44,607 nucleotides of DNA, taken from contig JADLHJ010000099.1 of assembly GCA_020848835.1 (NCBI GenBank), positions 1 to 44,607 on the forward strand, written 5' to 3'. Made by a program: the position numbers and the translations under genes. The notes beneath the pieces were generated by a model that saw only the letters and a program-made list of their open reading frames with translations, did no database searches and had not been told where the DNA came from. Numbering within the stretch: position 1 is the stretch's first letter; each line of letters starts with the position of its first letter. This DNA is from Candidatus Hydrogenedentota bacterium (GTDB taxonomy: Bacteria; Hydrogenedentota; Hydrogenedentia; Hydrogenedentales; SLHB01). Shown here piece by piece: positions 8,021 to 15,688 of the stretch.

Positions 8021-9031
8021 GTGCCTAAGTTTGCGTATCGTGCAATTGACAGTGCGGGCGTCGAACAGACGGGGATTCTCGAAGCCGCAAATGAGGCGGA
8101 CGCGGTGAACGAGGTCGGACGCCGGGGATTGTTCCCCACGGAAGTGCGACCCGCAAACGTCACTGACGACATCCGGCAACAGTGGCGCGAACAGCAACAG
8201 CGACACAAGGAACTGGAAGCGCGCCGCGCAGATCAGCAGCGCAAGCGCCAGACGCGCCAGCGCCTCGTGGTGCGATACAAAGATGGCAGAACAGAATACG
8301 GTGTGTGCTTCGCTTTGAACCCCAAGGATTCAGGCTTCCACCTTGACAAGGTGGATAAGAACGGCATAACGACCGGCAGCACCATGCATATCCGCTATTC
8401 CGATTTAAAAGCGGTGTTTTACGTTAAGAGTTTCGATGGTAAATACGACAAGAACCAGCGTTATCGCGAGTGGGCGCCGGAAGGCAGCGAATTGGTAATC
8501 GAGTTCGCGGACGGCGAGATTTTGCGGGGTCTGTGCATGCAGCACTATGATCCCGAAGACGCTCGCTTCTATATCGTTCCCAAAGACCCAGCCACGAACA
8601 ATATCTGCGCGTTGGTGGAGCGTTCGGCAACCGCCAAAATACAGACGCCGGAAGAATTCGAGGCCTCGCGTACCGAGCGCCACGAAGCGAGAAAGGCCGC
8701 GGAAAAAACCGAACTTACACAGGAAGAGACGATGGGCGATTTCTACTTCGAAACGCGCAACTACGCTGCGTCGCTCGAGCAGTATGCGATTGCCCAAAAG
8801 AAGTATCCCGATTCCAAGCGTTTGCGCCGAAAAATCATGGCTTCGCAATTTAATATCGGGGTGAGTTTTATCAAGCGGCGTGATTACGCGCAGGCCCTGG
8901 ATTGTATGCAGAAGGTGCTCCAGATGGACCCGACCAACGAGCACGCGAAAAAGAAATATCAGCAATTGCGCAAGATCGTCGAACGGCCGGACAAAGCGCC
9001 TGCGCCCAAGACGGTCGAGCAGGATTTCTAA
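8021..9031 (+). CDS. GspF/PilC N-domain-like protein fused to a beta-domain and TPR repeats
   Basis: 336 residues, no signal peptide or TM helix. Residues 1-45 (MPKFAYRAIDSAGVEQTGIL ... GLFPTEVR) closely resemble the extreme N-terminus of GspF/PilC inner-membrane platform proteins of type II secretion and type IV pili, but the membrane domains that normally follow are absent. A Gln/Arg-rich coiled coil (residues 47-85) leads into a beta-rich domain (~86-205) with two similar strands, RYKDGRTEYG and EFADGEILRG, of the kind found in DUF6982/PilZ-like domains of Acidobacteria and planctomycetes. Residues 240-325 form two or three TPR-like helix pairs (YFETRNYAASLEQY, FIKRRDYAQALDCM). GTG 8021 follows a GGGGAGGGA ribosome site. 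The assembly suggests a cytosolic adaptor or regulator linked to a pilus or secretion platform; that is inference. Confidence 0.75.
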   Translation: MPKFAYRAIDSAGVEQTGILEAANEADAVNEVGRRGLFPTEVRPANVTDDIRQQWREQQQRHKELEARRADQQRKRQTRQRLVVRYKDGRTEYGVCFALNPKDSGFHLDKVDKNGITTGSTMHIRYSDLKAVFYVKSFDGKYDKNQRYREWAPEGSELVIEFADGEILRGLCMQHYDPEDARFYIVPKDPATNNICALVERSATAKIQTPEEFEASRTERHEARKAAEKTELTQEETMGDFYFETRNYAASLEQYAIAQKKYPDSKRLRRKIMASQFNIGVSFIKRRDYAQALDCMQKVLQMDPTNEHAKKKYQQLRKIVERPDKAPAPKTVEQDF

Positions 9032-9077
9032 ACGACGTGCGCGGGCGGCTGTGCCCGCGCTCCAGGTTATGTAGCGA

Positions 9078-9806
9078 ATGCAGATTGCCATCATTGCCGA
9101 TCTCCATGCCAACCTCGAGGCTACCCTCGCGGTGTTCAAGGAGATCGACAAACGTAAACCGGACCGAATCGTCTGCCTGGGCGATCTCACCGGATATAAC
9201 GCGAACCCAAATGAAGTCGTCGATATCATTCGTGAACGCGAAATCCCATGCATCATGGGCAATCACGACGCGGCGGTGTGCGGATTGGAAGACCCCTGGT
9301 TTTTTCGCGCCGCCGCAAAGCAGGTAATCGAGTGGCAGATTAACGAACTGCGCGACGACAACCGCCGCTGGCTTTCAATGTGTCCCGAACAAATCGTGTT
9401 TCGCGGCACCTGCCTTGGCGTTCACGGTTCGCCCAGCAGCCGCGACGACTACATCATCGACTGGCTCGATGCAATGCGCCAACTCGAGTATCTCAACGGA
9501 CGCGATGTGACGATCTGCTTCTTTGGACACAGCCATCGTCCCTCGTTTTTTAGCGAGAAGGGCAACACGACGGTTTCGAACTCGAACATTCGGCAGTTTC
9601 AACCCGCGAACCGGTACTTCGTGAATCCTGGCGCCGTGGGCCAGCCGCGCGATCGCGATCCGCGTGCGGCCTACGGTTTCTACGACACGGACAAGAATAC
9701 ATTCGAGTTCTGCCGCATCGAGTACGACATCGACACGTGCCAGCGAAAGATACTTGCCGCGGGCCTGCCCATGGAACTCGCACGGCGACTCGCCGTAGGA
9801 AAGTAA
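9078..9806 (+). CDS. Calcineurin-like metallophosphoesterase (YfcE/MJ0936-like)
   Basis: 242 residues. All dinuclear metal motifs of the phosphoesterase family are present: DLH (Asp8, His10), GDLTGY (Asp36), GNHD (Asn62-His63), VHGSP and GHSH near residues 145-158. The order and the GDLTGYNANPNEVV signature match the small YfcE/MJ0936-type phosphodiesterases, which are cytosolic. The substrate in vivo is unknown for this subgroup. The stop codon TAATG overlaps the start of the next gene by one base, so translation is likely coupled with the dGTPase-like gene, and the following nucleoside phosphorylase overlaps in turn. This suggests a nucleotide-salvage or housekeeping unit. The ribosome site before ATG 9078 is weak. 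Confidence 0.9.
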   Translation: MQIAIIADLHANLEATLAVFKEIDKRKPDRIVCLGDLTGYNANPNEVVDIIREREIPCIMGNHDAAVCGLEDPWFFRAAAKQVIEWQINELRDDNRRWLSMCPEQIVFRGTCLGVHGSPSSRDDYIIDWLDAMRQLEYLNGRDVTICFFGHSHRPSFFSEKGNTTVSNSNIRQFQPANRYFVNPGAVGQPRDRDPRAAYGFYDTDKNTFEFCRIEYDIDTCQRKILAAGLPMELARRLAVGK

Positions 9807-10867
9807 TGACGGCCTCTTCCCCATCCCTCGCGCATACCGGCGCGCGCACCGTGCGCGAACTGCTGGAGGAACGCGAACGCACCGCACTCAGCCCGTACGC
9901 GACATTGGCATGCAATTCGCGCGGACGCGCAGTACCCGAAGAAGAACACGATTTTCGCACCGCATTTCAACGTGACCGCGATCGAATTCTTCATACGAAA
10001 GCGTTCCGGCGATTGAAGCAGAAGACGCAGGTGTTCATCGCGCCAAAAGGCGATCACTACCGCACGCGCCTGACCCACACACTTGAAGTTGCGCAAATAG
10101 CCCGCACCGTCGCGCGCGCGCTGTTCCTCAACGAAGACCTCACCGAGGCAATCGCGCTCGGGCATGACCTTGGCCACACGCCCTTTGGCCACGCGGGCGA
10201 AGCAGTGCTGGCGGAATTGTTCTCGGAAGGCTTCAAACACTACGAACAGAGCTTGCGCGTGGTGGACAAACTCGAGACGCGCCGCTCCGGCAAGGGCCTC
10301 AATCTCACGCACGAAGTGCGTGAGGGCATTCTGAACCACTCGATCGGCAAGACTGTCCTGCTTGGACGTCCAAGCGTAAATACTACGACGCCGGAAGCGG
10401 TAGTCGTCAGCGTGTGCGACGCGATCGCCTACATCAACCACGATATTGACGACGCGCTACGCTGCGGTTTGATTACCCTTGGCGATCTCCCCAAGGACGC
10501 AATCGATCGGTTGGGAAATGCGACTTCGCAGCGTATTGACCGAATGACTACCGCGCTCATTCTCGGAAGCGAAGAAGGCCGCGTGCGGATGCAGGAAGAC
10601 GTGCGGCAGGCGACCGTCGATCTACGGACGTATCTGTATAAGAACCTCTATCCCTGCGATGCCATCAGCAAGGAAATAAACAAGGCCAAGAAGCTACTGA
10701 AGGAACTCTACCTGTTCTTGCTGGAGAACCCGACAAAGGAAAGCGCCGCAGGCGATCTCAGCGACAGCATCGAGCGCCGCACGGTGGATTTCATCGCCGG
10801 TATGACGGACCCTTACGCGCTGCAACTCTACAGCGATCTGTTTTTTCCCGAATCATGGCCGGCGTGA
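9806..10867 (+). CDS. dgt: Deoxyguanosinetriphosphate triphosphohydrolase-like HD protein
   Basis: HD-superfamily dNTP triphosphohydrolase, 353 residues, releasing tripolyphosphate from dGTP or other dNTPs to control the dNTP pool. The HD ligands are clear: His91 (THTLEVAQIAR), His120-Asp121 (LGHDLGHTPFGHAG) and the later Asp in INHDIDDALR. The N-terminal block DFRTAFQRDRDRILHTKAFRRLKQKTQVF is the dGTPase family signature (positions 49-77). Length is close to the type-2 subfamily (~330-390 aa) rather than E. coli Dgt (505). Start ATG 9806 overlaps the previous stop codon by one base; no room for another start is needed. The 3' end overlaps the next gene by 13 bases. Confidence 0.93.
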   Translation: MTASSPSLAHTGARTVRELLEERERTALSPYATLACNSRGRAVPEEEHDFRTAFQRDRDRILHTKAFRRLKQKTQVFIAPKGDHYRTRLTHTLEVAQIARTVARALFLNEDLTEAIALGHDLGHTPFGHAGEAVLAELFSEGFKHYEQSLRVVDKLETRRSGKGLNLTHEVREGILNHSIGKTVLLGRPSVNTTTPEAVVVSVCDAIAYINHDIDDALRCGLITLGDLPKDAIDRLGNATSQRIDRMTTALILGSEEGRVRMQEDVRQATVDLRTYLYKNLYPCDAISKEINKAKKLLKELYLFLLENPTKESAAGDLSDSIERRTVDFIAGMTDPYALQLYSDLFFPESWPA

Positions 10868-11544
10868 TTGGTATTGTCTCGGGTTCCGGCCTCGATCTTA
10901 CTCCGCTGTTGGATTCCATTTCTGCCGAGTTTTCTTTTCAGGACGAACTTGGATTCGACATTGACGCGCTGGAAGGCCACGCGCGAAAGTTTGTCCGCGG
11001 TACTTGCGGCGATCGCGAGCTATTGCTTCAGTGTGGCCGACTGCATTTCTACGAGGGGTATACGTTCGAAGAAGTAACGAGTACGGTGGACGTACTCGAC
11101 GCATTTGGCGCGCGAACGATCATTTTCACGAACGTTGGAGGCGGATTGCGCCCCGATCTAAAACCCGGCGATATCGTATCGATCGGTGATTTGCGCACGT
11201 GGCCATATGTGCGTTGGGTGGATCGACCGGACTCGCTCGTGACGGATTTTCAGATCGAAGGCGCCGACGCAAGCGGTACCTATTATTGGATGCACGGCCC
11301 GTCGTACGAGACGCCGGCGGAAATTCGCGCCCTGCAAATCCTTGGCGGCGACGTTGTGGGCATGAGTACCGCGCCTGAAATTGCTCGGTGTAAACAGCTT
11401 GGCATACGCGCGGCAGTGCTCACTATCGTCACCAATAACTGCTGTGCGCCGCAGGTGTTGACTCACGACGAGGTGGTGCGCGTCGCACAGTCCGCCTCGG
11501 CGCGCCTGGTGCAACTTCTGTACGGCGCAATTCAGCGTTTGTAA
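10855..11544 (+). CDS. Purine nucleoside phosphorylase-like protein, shortened
   Basis: Class II (trimeric PNP/MTAP) fold, cleaving purine nucleosides with phosphate. Visible motifs: GSGL at 10-13 (phosphate loop), GRLHFYEGY at 61-69, TNVGGGLRP at 92-100, GPSYETPAEIR at 148-158 and GMSTAPE at 169-175, with TNN near 195 for base recognition. GPSYETPAE favours PNP over MTA phosphorylase. At 229 residues it is ~40 short of the usual 265-290: the segment normally reading D-H-I-N-L...G-N-P-L-x-G...R-F-P-D-M after GDIV is replaced by a short unrelated loop (residues 109-146). Activity is therefore uncertain. It overlaps the dGTPase gene by 13 bases at the start and the convergent AMMECR1 gene by 13 bases at the end. 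Confidence 0.85.
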   Translation: MAGVIGIVSGSGLDLTPLLDSISAEFSFQDELGFDIDALEGHARKFVRGTCGDRELLLQCGRLHFYEGYTFEEVTSTVDVLDAFGARTIIFTNVGGGLRPDLKPGDIVSIGDLRTWPYVRWVDRPDSLVTDFQIEGADASGTYYWMHGPSYETPAEIRALQILGGDVVGMSTAPEIARCKQLGIRAAVLTIVTNNCCAPQVLTHDEVVRVAQSASARLVQLLYGAIQRL

Positions 11545-12161
11545 ACCGCAAATCCGCCCTGCTCTTCTCCGAATACCTGCGCGGAAAATCGATATAACCG
11601 CGCGTCCGGAAATTCCCATGCGCGGTCTGGGTAGCCTGCCTTTTGGCACACGGCGCGCAAGAATTGATCAACACTCCAACCGCGTTCGGCAGCGACCTGT
11701 GGGAGCAGAAGCCCACCGCGATATGGAGGCATTTCAATATACAGTCCGTCACGGCCGATGATGATCTCGTCCAAGCCGCGCACCAATTTGAAAGGCGTTT
11801 CTGGCGAATCGCCCGGCGTTAATGCGGATATCTCAATCGAAATACTTGGCAGCTCGTCGGATTGCACGGGATCAAAGCGAGGGTCTTTGCTCGACGCGTT
11901 GATCGCGTTCTCCATTACCACTCGTGCCAATGTTTCCCTGTTTTGTGTATAACCGATGCAGCCGCGCAGTTCACGGCCTTTGCGTAACGTCACAAACGCG
12001 CCGTGAGGCTCTTGTAACGCCGGTGTAAGCGCGTACGACAAAAGGTCGATACGATTCTGCCGCGAGACCCAGTCGGTTAGCGCGTCGCGTGCGATTCGCA
12101 GCAGCAAGCATTCCTCGTCGCGTGACAAGAAATGTTCATTCGGTTGGGTGCACTGCGTCAT
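11532..12161 (-). CDS. AMMECR1-domain protein (AmmeMemoRadiSam system protein A-like)
   Basis: 209 residues containing the AMMECR1 domain: GAFVTLRKGRELRGCIGY near residues 55-72, DPRFDPVQSDELP and SIEISAL in the middle, then GLYIE, GLLLPQVAAERGW and FLRAVCQKAGYP, with W-x-F...Y-x-F-x-A-x-VF at the end. No signal peptide, so it is cytosolic. In many bacteria and archaea this domain is encoded next to Memo and a radical SAM protein; here the Memo-like gene overlaps by 26 bases just upstream in the same operon, but no radical SAM gene is in the window. Start ATG 12161 lies inside the end of the Memo gene; GGAGG lies about 15 bases upstream. The biochemical role of AMMECR1 proteins is unknown. 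Confidence 0.9.
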   Translation of the reverse strand: MTQCTQPNEHFLSRDEECLLLRIARDALTDWVSRQNRIDLLSYALTPALQEPHGAFVTLRKGRELRGCIGYTQNRETLARVVMENAINASSKDPRFDPVQSDELPSISIEISALTPGDSPETPFKLVRGLDEIIIGRDGLYIEMPPYRGGLLLPQVAAERGWSVDQFLRAVCQKAGYPDRAWEFPDARLYRFSAQVFGEEQGGFAVYKR

Positions 12162-13266
12162 TTGGAGGCGCAACCTCCACCGACTCCGAAGGAGGATTGA
12201 TGCCTCCTGCAGGTGGTGCCGCCACTTCGGCGCGCGGTTTGTCCGTAATAGTAATGGGCGCCTGCCGCGCGGCGCGTTCGCGCATACCATCGATAAACAC
12301 GATCGATGCGCAGCTTACCGAAGCGCGCATGTTTCCCGTAATCCGTCCGGTCGTGTCGTATCCCACCATGACCCCGCCGGAAGTGGGCGGCATGAGCCGC
12401 ATGAGAATGCACATCGCCTCCGGGCCGGTAATCGTGTTCTTGGTTTCTTTCATATAGGCCTGAAGTCCGCGCACACGGCGCTCTTCCACAAGCCGGATTG
12501 CCGCCATATCCAACTGGGCAATATTCTGCATGATGTCGGAATTAAAGGGCGTGTAGTTGTGGATTGCACCGTAACGCGTGAAATCCGAGCAGGCAATCAC
12601 GAGCGTTTTCTCATCAATAATTGCGCGCAAAGTATTCACAATCGAATCGAGCGCCGGTTCGTCGAACTCGCCAGTCACTTTCTTGAGATCGCCCACCACA
12701 ATCGGCACCAACTTGAATTTGCCCAGTTGCACCTGAAGAAACGGGAGTATCACCTCGACAGCGGGTTCTTTTTCGTGAAGCTCCTGTCGCGCGGTGTAGG
12801 GGCTGTCATAGACTTCTTTACGGTAGACGAGCGCGCGAATGTCGATCAGTTTGTTTACGGTAAGGCGGCGGATTGCTTTGCCATCGAGTTCCACGTCGCC
12901 CAGGGGCGTGCGGTAATACTGCGCCGACGGTACGGAGCATCCGCGAAACTCGGCTTGCAGCGCCGGCGATAAAACAATCACGCGTTCGTATTGCCCGGGG
13001 GTTAAATACTTGAACGCACTCGCCATCACCGCGCCGCCTGCCCGATACGAGGCGTGCGGCACGACGCAGCCAATCACGGGCCCCGGCAACTTCAGCGGCT
13101 CGACACCGCTTATGTATTGCGTCACTGCCGCGGACAATTGCGCCGGGTTGGCGGGGTAATACTTCCCCGCCGCGATGGGCCGACGCACACGATCGTTAAG
13201 TCCGGCCGCCCCGAGTAAAATCGGCAGAACTGCGAGGAGCGCAATTGAAAAGTACCACCGCTTCAT
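12136..13266 (-). CDS. Exported Memo-like protein (AmmeMemoRadiSam system protein B-like)
   Basis: 376 residues. Start ATG 13266 gives a clear signal peptide (KRWYFSIALLAVLPILLGAAG), unlike the usual cytosolic Memo. The Memo fold is recognisable: AAGKYYPANPAQLSAAV, VVPHASYRAGG, ...YRTPLGDVELD, a long HEKEPAVEVILPFLQ segment, IPIVVG-like VPIVVGDL, and CSDFTRYG. From memory, human MEMO1 binds iron through His49, His81 and Cys244. Here the His49 equivalent survives in VPHASY, but the His81 site reads SPALQ instead of GPSHH and the Cys244 site reads TITGPE instead of TICGRH. A Pro/Ala-rich tail (APPAGGINPPSE) follows. Likely an envelope-located, metal-poor derivative. It overlaps the AMMECR1 gene, so the two are cotranscribed. 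Predicted mRNA is leaderless. Confidence 0.85.
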   Translation of the reverse strand: MKRWYFSIALLAVLPILLGAAGLNDRVRRPIAAGKYYPANPAQLSAAVTQYISGVEPLKLPGPVIGCVVPHASYRAGGAVMASAFKYLTPGQYERVIVLSPALQAEFRGCSVPSAQYYRTPLGDVELDGKAIRRLTVNKLIDIRALVYRKEVYDSPYTARQELHEKEPAVEVILPFLQVQLGKFKLVPIVVGDLKKVTGEFDEPALDSIVNTLRAIIDEKTLVIACSDFTRYGAIHNYTPFNSDIMQNIAQLDMAAIRLVEERRVRGLQAYMKETKNTITGPEAMCILMRLMPPTSGGVMVGYDTTGRITGNMRASVSCASIVFIDGMRERAARQAPITITDKPRAEVAAPPAGGINPPSESVEVAPPNDAVHPTE

Positions 13267-13272
13267 GACTAC

Positions 13273-13281
13273 ATGATAGCA
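13273..13281 (-). promoter_or_regulatory. Extended -10 element, predicts a leaderless Memo-like mRNA
   Basis: On the minus strand TGC precedes TATCAT (13273-13278), six bases before ATG 13266. With usual spacing, transcription starts at or next to the start codon. No Shine-Dalgarno fits; the -35 region is weak. Confidence 0.4.
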
Positions 13282-13341
13282 GGTACATGCCGTGCACGGT
13301 AAAACTACCTGCATCTTTCGCCATGAAAACTTGGCGCGGCT

Positions 13342-13370
13342 CGTTTGGAGTACCGCGTTCGCGCGGTCTT
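13342..13370 (+). repeat. 29-bp dispersed hairpin repeat, copy 1
   Basis: Matches 26 of 29 bases of the copy at 32699-32727. The 3' half holds a hairpin (ACCGCG, loop TTCG, CGCGGT). It lies between the PBP1A stop codon (13395) and the Memo-like gene, outside any gene. Confidence 0.65.
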
Positions 13371-13394
13371 CTGTCGCAGGCGCTGAGAAATGCG

Positions 13395-15623
13395 CTAGTA
13401 CTGGTTAAGCGCGGCCTGAAGACTGCGCTGTTCCATCTGCGCGTCGATAGCCTCGATGTCGGAGGGGCCGATATCCGCCGGCGTTTCGGATTCGGGCGTC
13501 GGTTCGTATTCGCGGTAGGTGCCCTTGATGAACATCTCTTTGAAGCCGCCCTGGTGACCCTTGCTGCTCTGGCGAGAAACATTGTGCCATTCGATCACGC
13601 CTTCATCGATTTTAAAGTCCTGCACGGGCTCGCCTTCAAGCGCTTCGATCATGAAGTTGGTCCACACGGGCACGGCCTGGCGCCCGCCGGTGTAGTTCGC
13701 GCCTGTACCAAGCGATCGGTTGTCCTTGTACCCGAGCCATACGATGCAGGTGTACTCGGGGGTAAAGCCGCAGTACCAGAGATCGCGCGCGTTGTTCGTT
13801 GTGCCGGTCTTCCCGCCGCGTGGACGCCCCAGTTTTTGCGATGCCGCACCGGTGCCGTATTGCGCAACACCCTGCAACATATAACGAATCACATAAGCAA
13901 CGTCTTTGCTCATGACCTCTTGTTTCTCTATCTCGCAGTGGTACCGCTCGATCCCGTCGCGGTTCTTAATGGACTCGATAAAGATTGGTGGCGAATATAC
14001 GCCGCCGCAGGCTATTGCAGCGTACGCCGCGCATTGATCGAGCACGGTGACTTCGTGCGTGCCTAGCCCCACGGTCAGGCCCGTGTCGTTGCGCACTGTC
14101 ACGCCGGGGAAACATTTCTCGATGGTAGACTTTACATTCTGAAATCCGAATTCCTTTACTAGCTTCACGGTGACAACGTTGATCGATTTTTCGAGCGCGT
14201 AGCGCAGGGTGACGGGGCCGGAGAATGACCCGGAAAAATTCTGCGGTGCCCAACGCGTAGTGCCAACTACGTGAACAAACGGCTCGTCCACGCGAATGGT
14301 TGCGGGGCTGATGAATTTTTCCCGGCCATATTGGAGCGCGGTTGCAAAGACGAATGGTTTTACGCTCGAACCCGGTTGGCGTAGCGCCTGAGTGGCCATG
14401 TTGTATTGTTCAACGTCCCAATCGCGACCGCCGACCAGTGCACGCACATAGCCCTTGTACTCGTCCCGGTTGTCCATGCACACGAGCGCGCCCTGCACCG
14501 GTACAAACTCTTCCTCGCGGCCAGCGCGCTGCAATTGTTTCAGCTTGATTTCGTCAAACTTCGCAAGCTGATCGAAGAGCGCCTTTTCCGCCGCCTTCTG
14601 CAAACGCATGTCGAGCGTAGTGATAATTTCGTCGCCGCTTTCGAGCAAGGTTTCATCTTCGAAGGCCTTGTTACGCAGCGCGCGCACTTTCATCTCGCGC
14701 ACGAAGTAGGGCGCCAGGAACTCGTTGGGTTGACGCACCTTGCTGTTTTCTTTTTCCAACTCTTCCGCGCGCTGCTGCGGCGTCAGCACGTAGCTGCGAA
14801 CAGGCGTTGCGCGCGCCTCGTCATACTCCGACTGCGTAATGAAACCATGCTCGAGCATTCGATCTAACACAAGATTGCGCCGCACTTGCGCCGCTTCGGG
14901 ATGCAGATCGGGACGAAACGCATTAGGCGACGGGAGTATCCCCGCGAGCGTGGCGGCTTCTGTTATGTTGATCTTTTTGTCCGGATCGGTTTCCCGGCAG
15001 GATTTTCCGAAGTATTGCTGCGCTGCGGCTTCAACTCCGTGCGCACCGCCGCCGAAAAATACCTGGTTCAAATAAAGTTCAAGTATTTCGTCCTTGGTGA
15101 ATTCGCGTTCGACTTGCAGGGCGGCAACCATTTCCCGCGCCTTACGGGCGGGCGTCTGCTCTTTGGAAACGCCCGTGACCTCCTCGGCGTTGCGGACGAG
15201 CTGCATAGTGATGGTACTACCGCCGCGGATACGTCCCGTCTGCGCGATGTACATCACCGTTTTGACCATGGCGTCCGGGCGCACACCCTTATGCTCATAG
15301 AACACCGCGTCTTCACCAGCGACGACCGCCTTCTGCACGATTAGCGGGATTTCGGTAAGCCGCACAAGCTGGCGATTCTCGACGTTATACTCGCCAAGTA
15401 AAGTCGCCCCTTCGTCTGCGTAAACCTTGCTGCCGATGCGCGGGCGGAACTGATCGAGCGCGGCGATCTGCGTTTTTGCCTTTTCCATTTGATAGGCAAA
15501 CAGCCCCAGCCCGGCGCCGAATCCCGCCCCAACGACGACCATGATGAGAAAAAAAAGGAAGCCGCAACCCCGCGCCTGAAGGCGTGTGGCAAGGCTCGCT
15601 ACCTGAGGGGTCGGCTCACTCAT
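13395..15623 (-). CDS. Class A penicillin-binding protein (PBP1A family)
   Basis: Bifunctional peptidoglycan synthase, 742 residues. One N-terminal TM helix (~20-45) anchors it. The GT51 glycosyltransferase domain carries the catalytic Glu104 in GEDAVFYEHKG, then RGGSTITMQLVRN, and the KDEILELYLNQVFFGGGAHGVEAAA block. The transpeptidase domain has Ser419-x-x-Lys422 (QPGSSVKPF), SIN about 60 residues later, and Lys605-Thr-Gly-Thr-Thr (GGKTGTTNNARDLW). Length and order match PBP1A/PonA. The C-terminus adds a short acidic tail (TPESETPADIGPSDIEAID). Start ATG 15623 lies six bases from a strong -10 box, with no Shine-Dalgarno. Together with murJ and Lnt it indicates a conventional Gram-negative-type wall and envelope. 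Confidence 0.95.
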   Translation of the reverse strand: MSEPTPQVASLATRLQARGCGFLFFLIMVVVGAGFGAGLGLFAYQMEKAKTQIAALDQFRPRIGSKVYADEGATLLGEYNVENRQLVRLTEIPLIVQKAVVAGEDAVFYEHKGVRPDAMVKTVMYIAQTGRIRGGSTITMQLVRNAEEVTGVSKEQTPARKAREMVAALQVEREFTKDEILELYLNQVFFGGGAHGVEAAAQQYFGKSCRETDPDKKINITEAATLAGILPSPNAFRPDLHPEAAQVRRNLVLDRMLEHGFITQSEYDEARATPVRSYVLTPQQRAEELEKENSKVRQPNEFLAPYFVREMKVRALRNKAFEDETLLESGDEIITTLDMRLQKAAEKALFDQLAKFDEIKLKQLQRAGREEEFVPVQGALVCMDNRDEYKGYVRALVGGRDWDVEQYNMATQALRQPGSSVKPFVFATALQYGREKFISPATIRVDEPFVHVVGTTRWAPQNFSGSFSGPVTLRYALEKSINVVTVKLVKEFGFQNVKSTIEKCFPGVTVRNDTGLTVGLGTHEVTVLDQCAAYAAIACGGVYSPPIFIESIKNRDGIERYHCEIEKQEVMSKDVAYVIRYMLQGVAQYGTGAASQKLGRPRGGKTGTTNNARDLWYCGFTPEYTCIVWLGYKDNRSLGTGANYTGGRQAVPVWTNFMIEALEGEPVQDFKIDEGVIEWHNVSRQSSKGHQGGFKEMFIKGTYREYEPTPESETPADIGPSDIEAIDAQMEQRSLQAALNQY

Positions 15624-15629
15624 GGGCAG

Positions 15630-15658
15630 ATCGTATCACGTCGTTTCCTAGCTGACAA
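15630..15658 (-). promoter_or_regulatory. Strong promoter directly abutting the PBP1A start codon
   Basis: Minus strand: TTGTCA (15653-15658), 17-base spacer, TACGAT (15630-15635) with TGA before it (extended -10). ATG 15623 is six bases after the box, so transcription should begin at the start codon: a leaderless mRNA. Confidence 0.6.
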
Positions 15659-15688
15659 TGCATTGCGTCTCTTAATACCGCCTCGCGC

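Noticed and set aside
9806..11544. Phage-defence dNTPase system
   Set aside because: The HD protein looks like an ordinary dGTPase and the neighbours are housekeeping-like; no sensor or effector partner was found.
15571..15590. Palindrome GCCTGAAGGC near the PBP1A N-terminus
   Set aside because: Only one copy and within coding sequence for LATRLQARGCG; too short to call a repeat.
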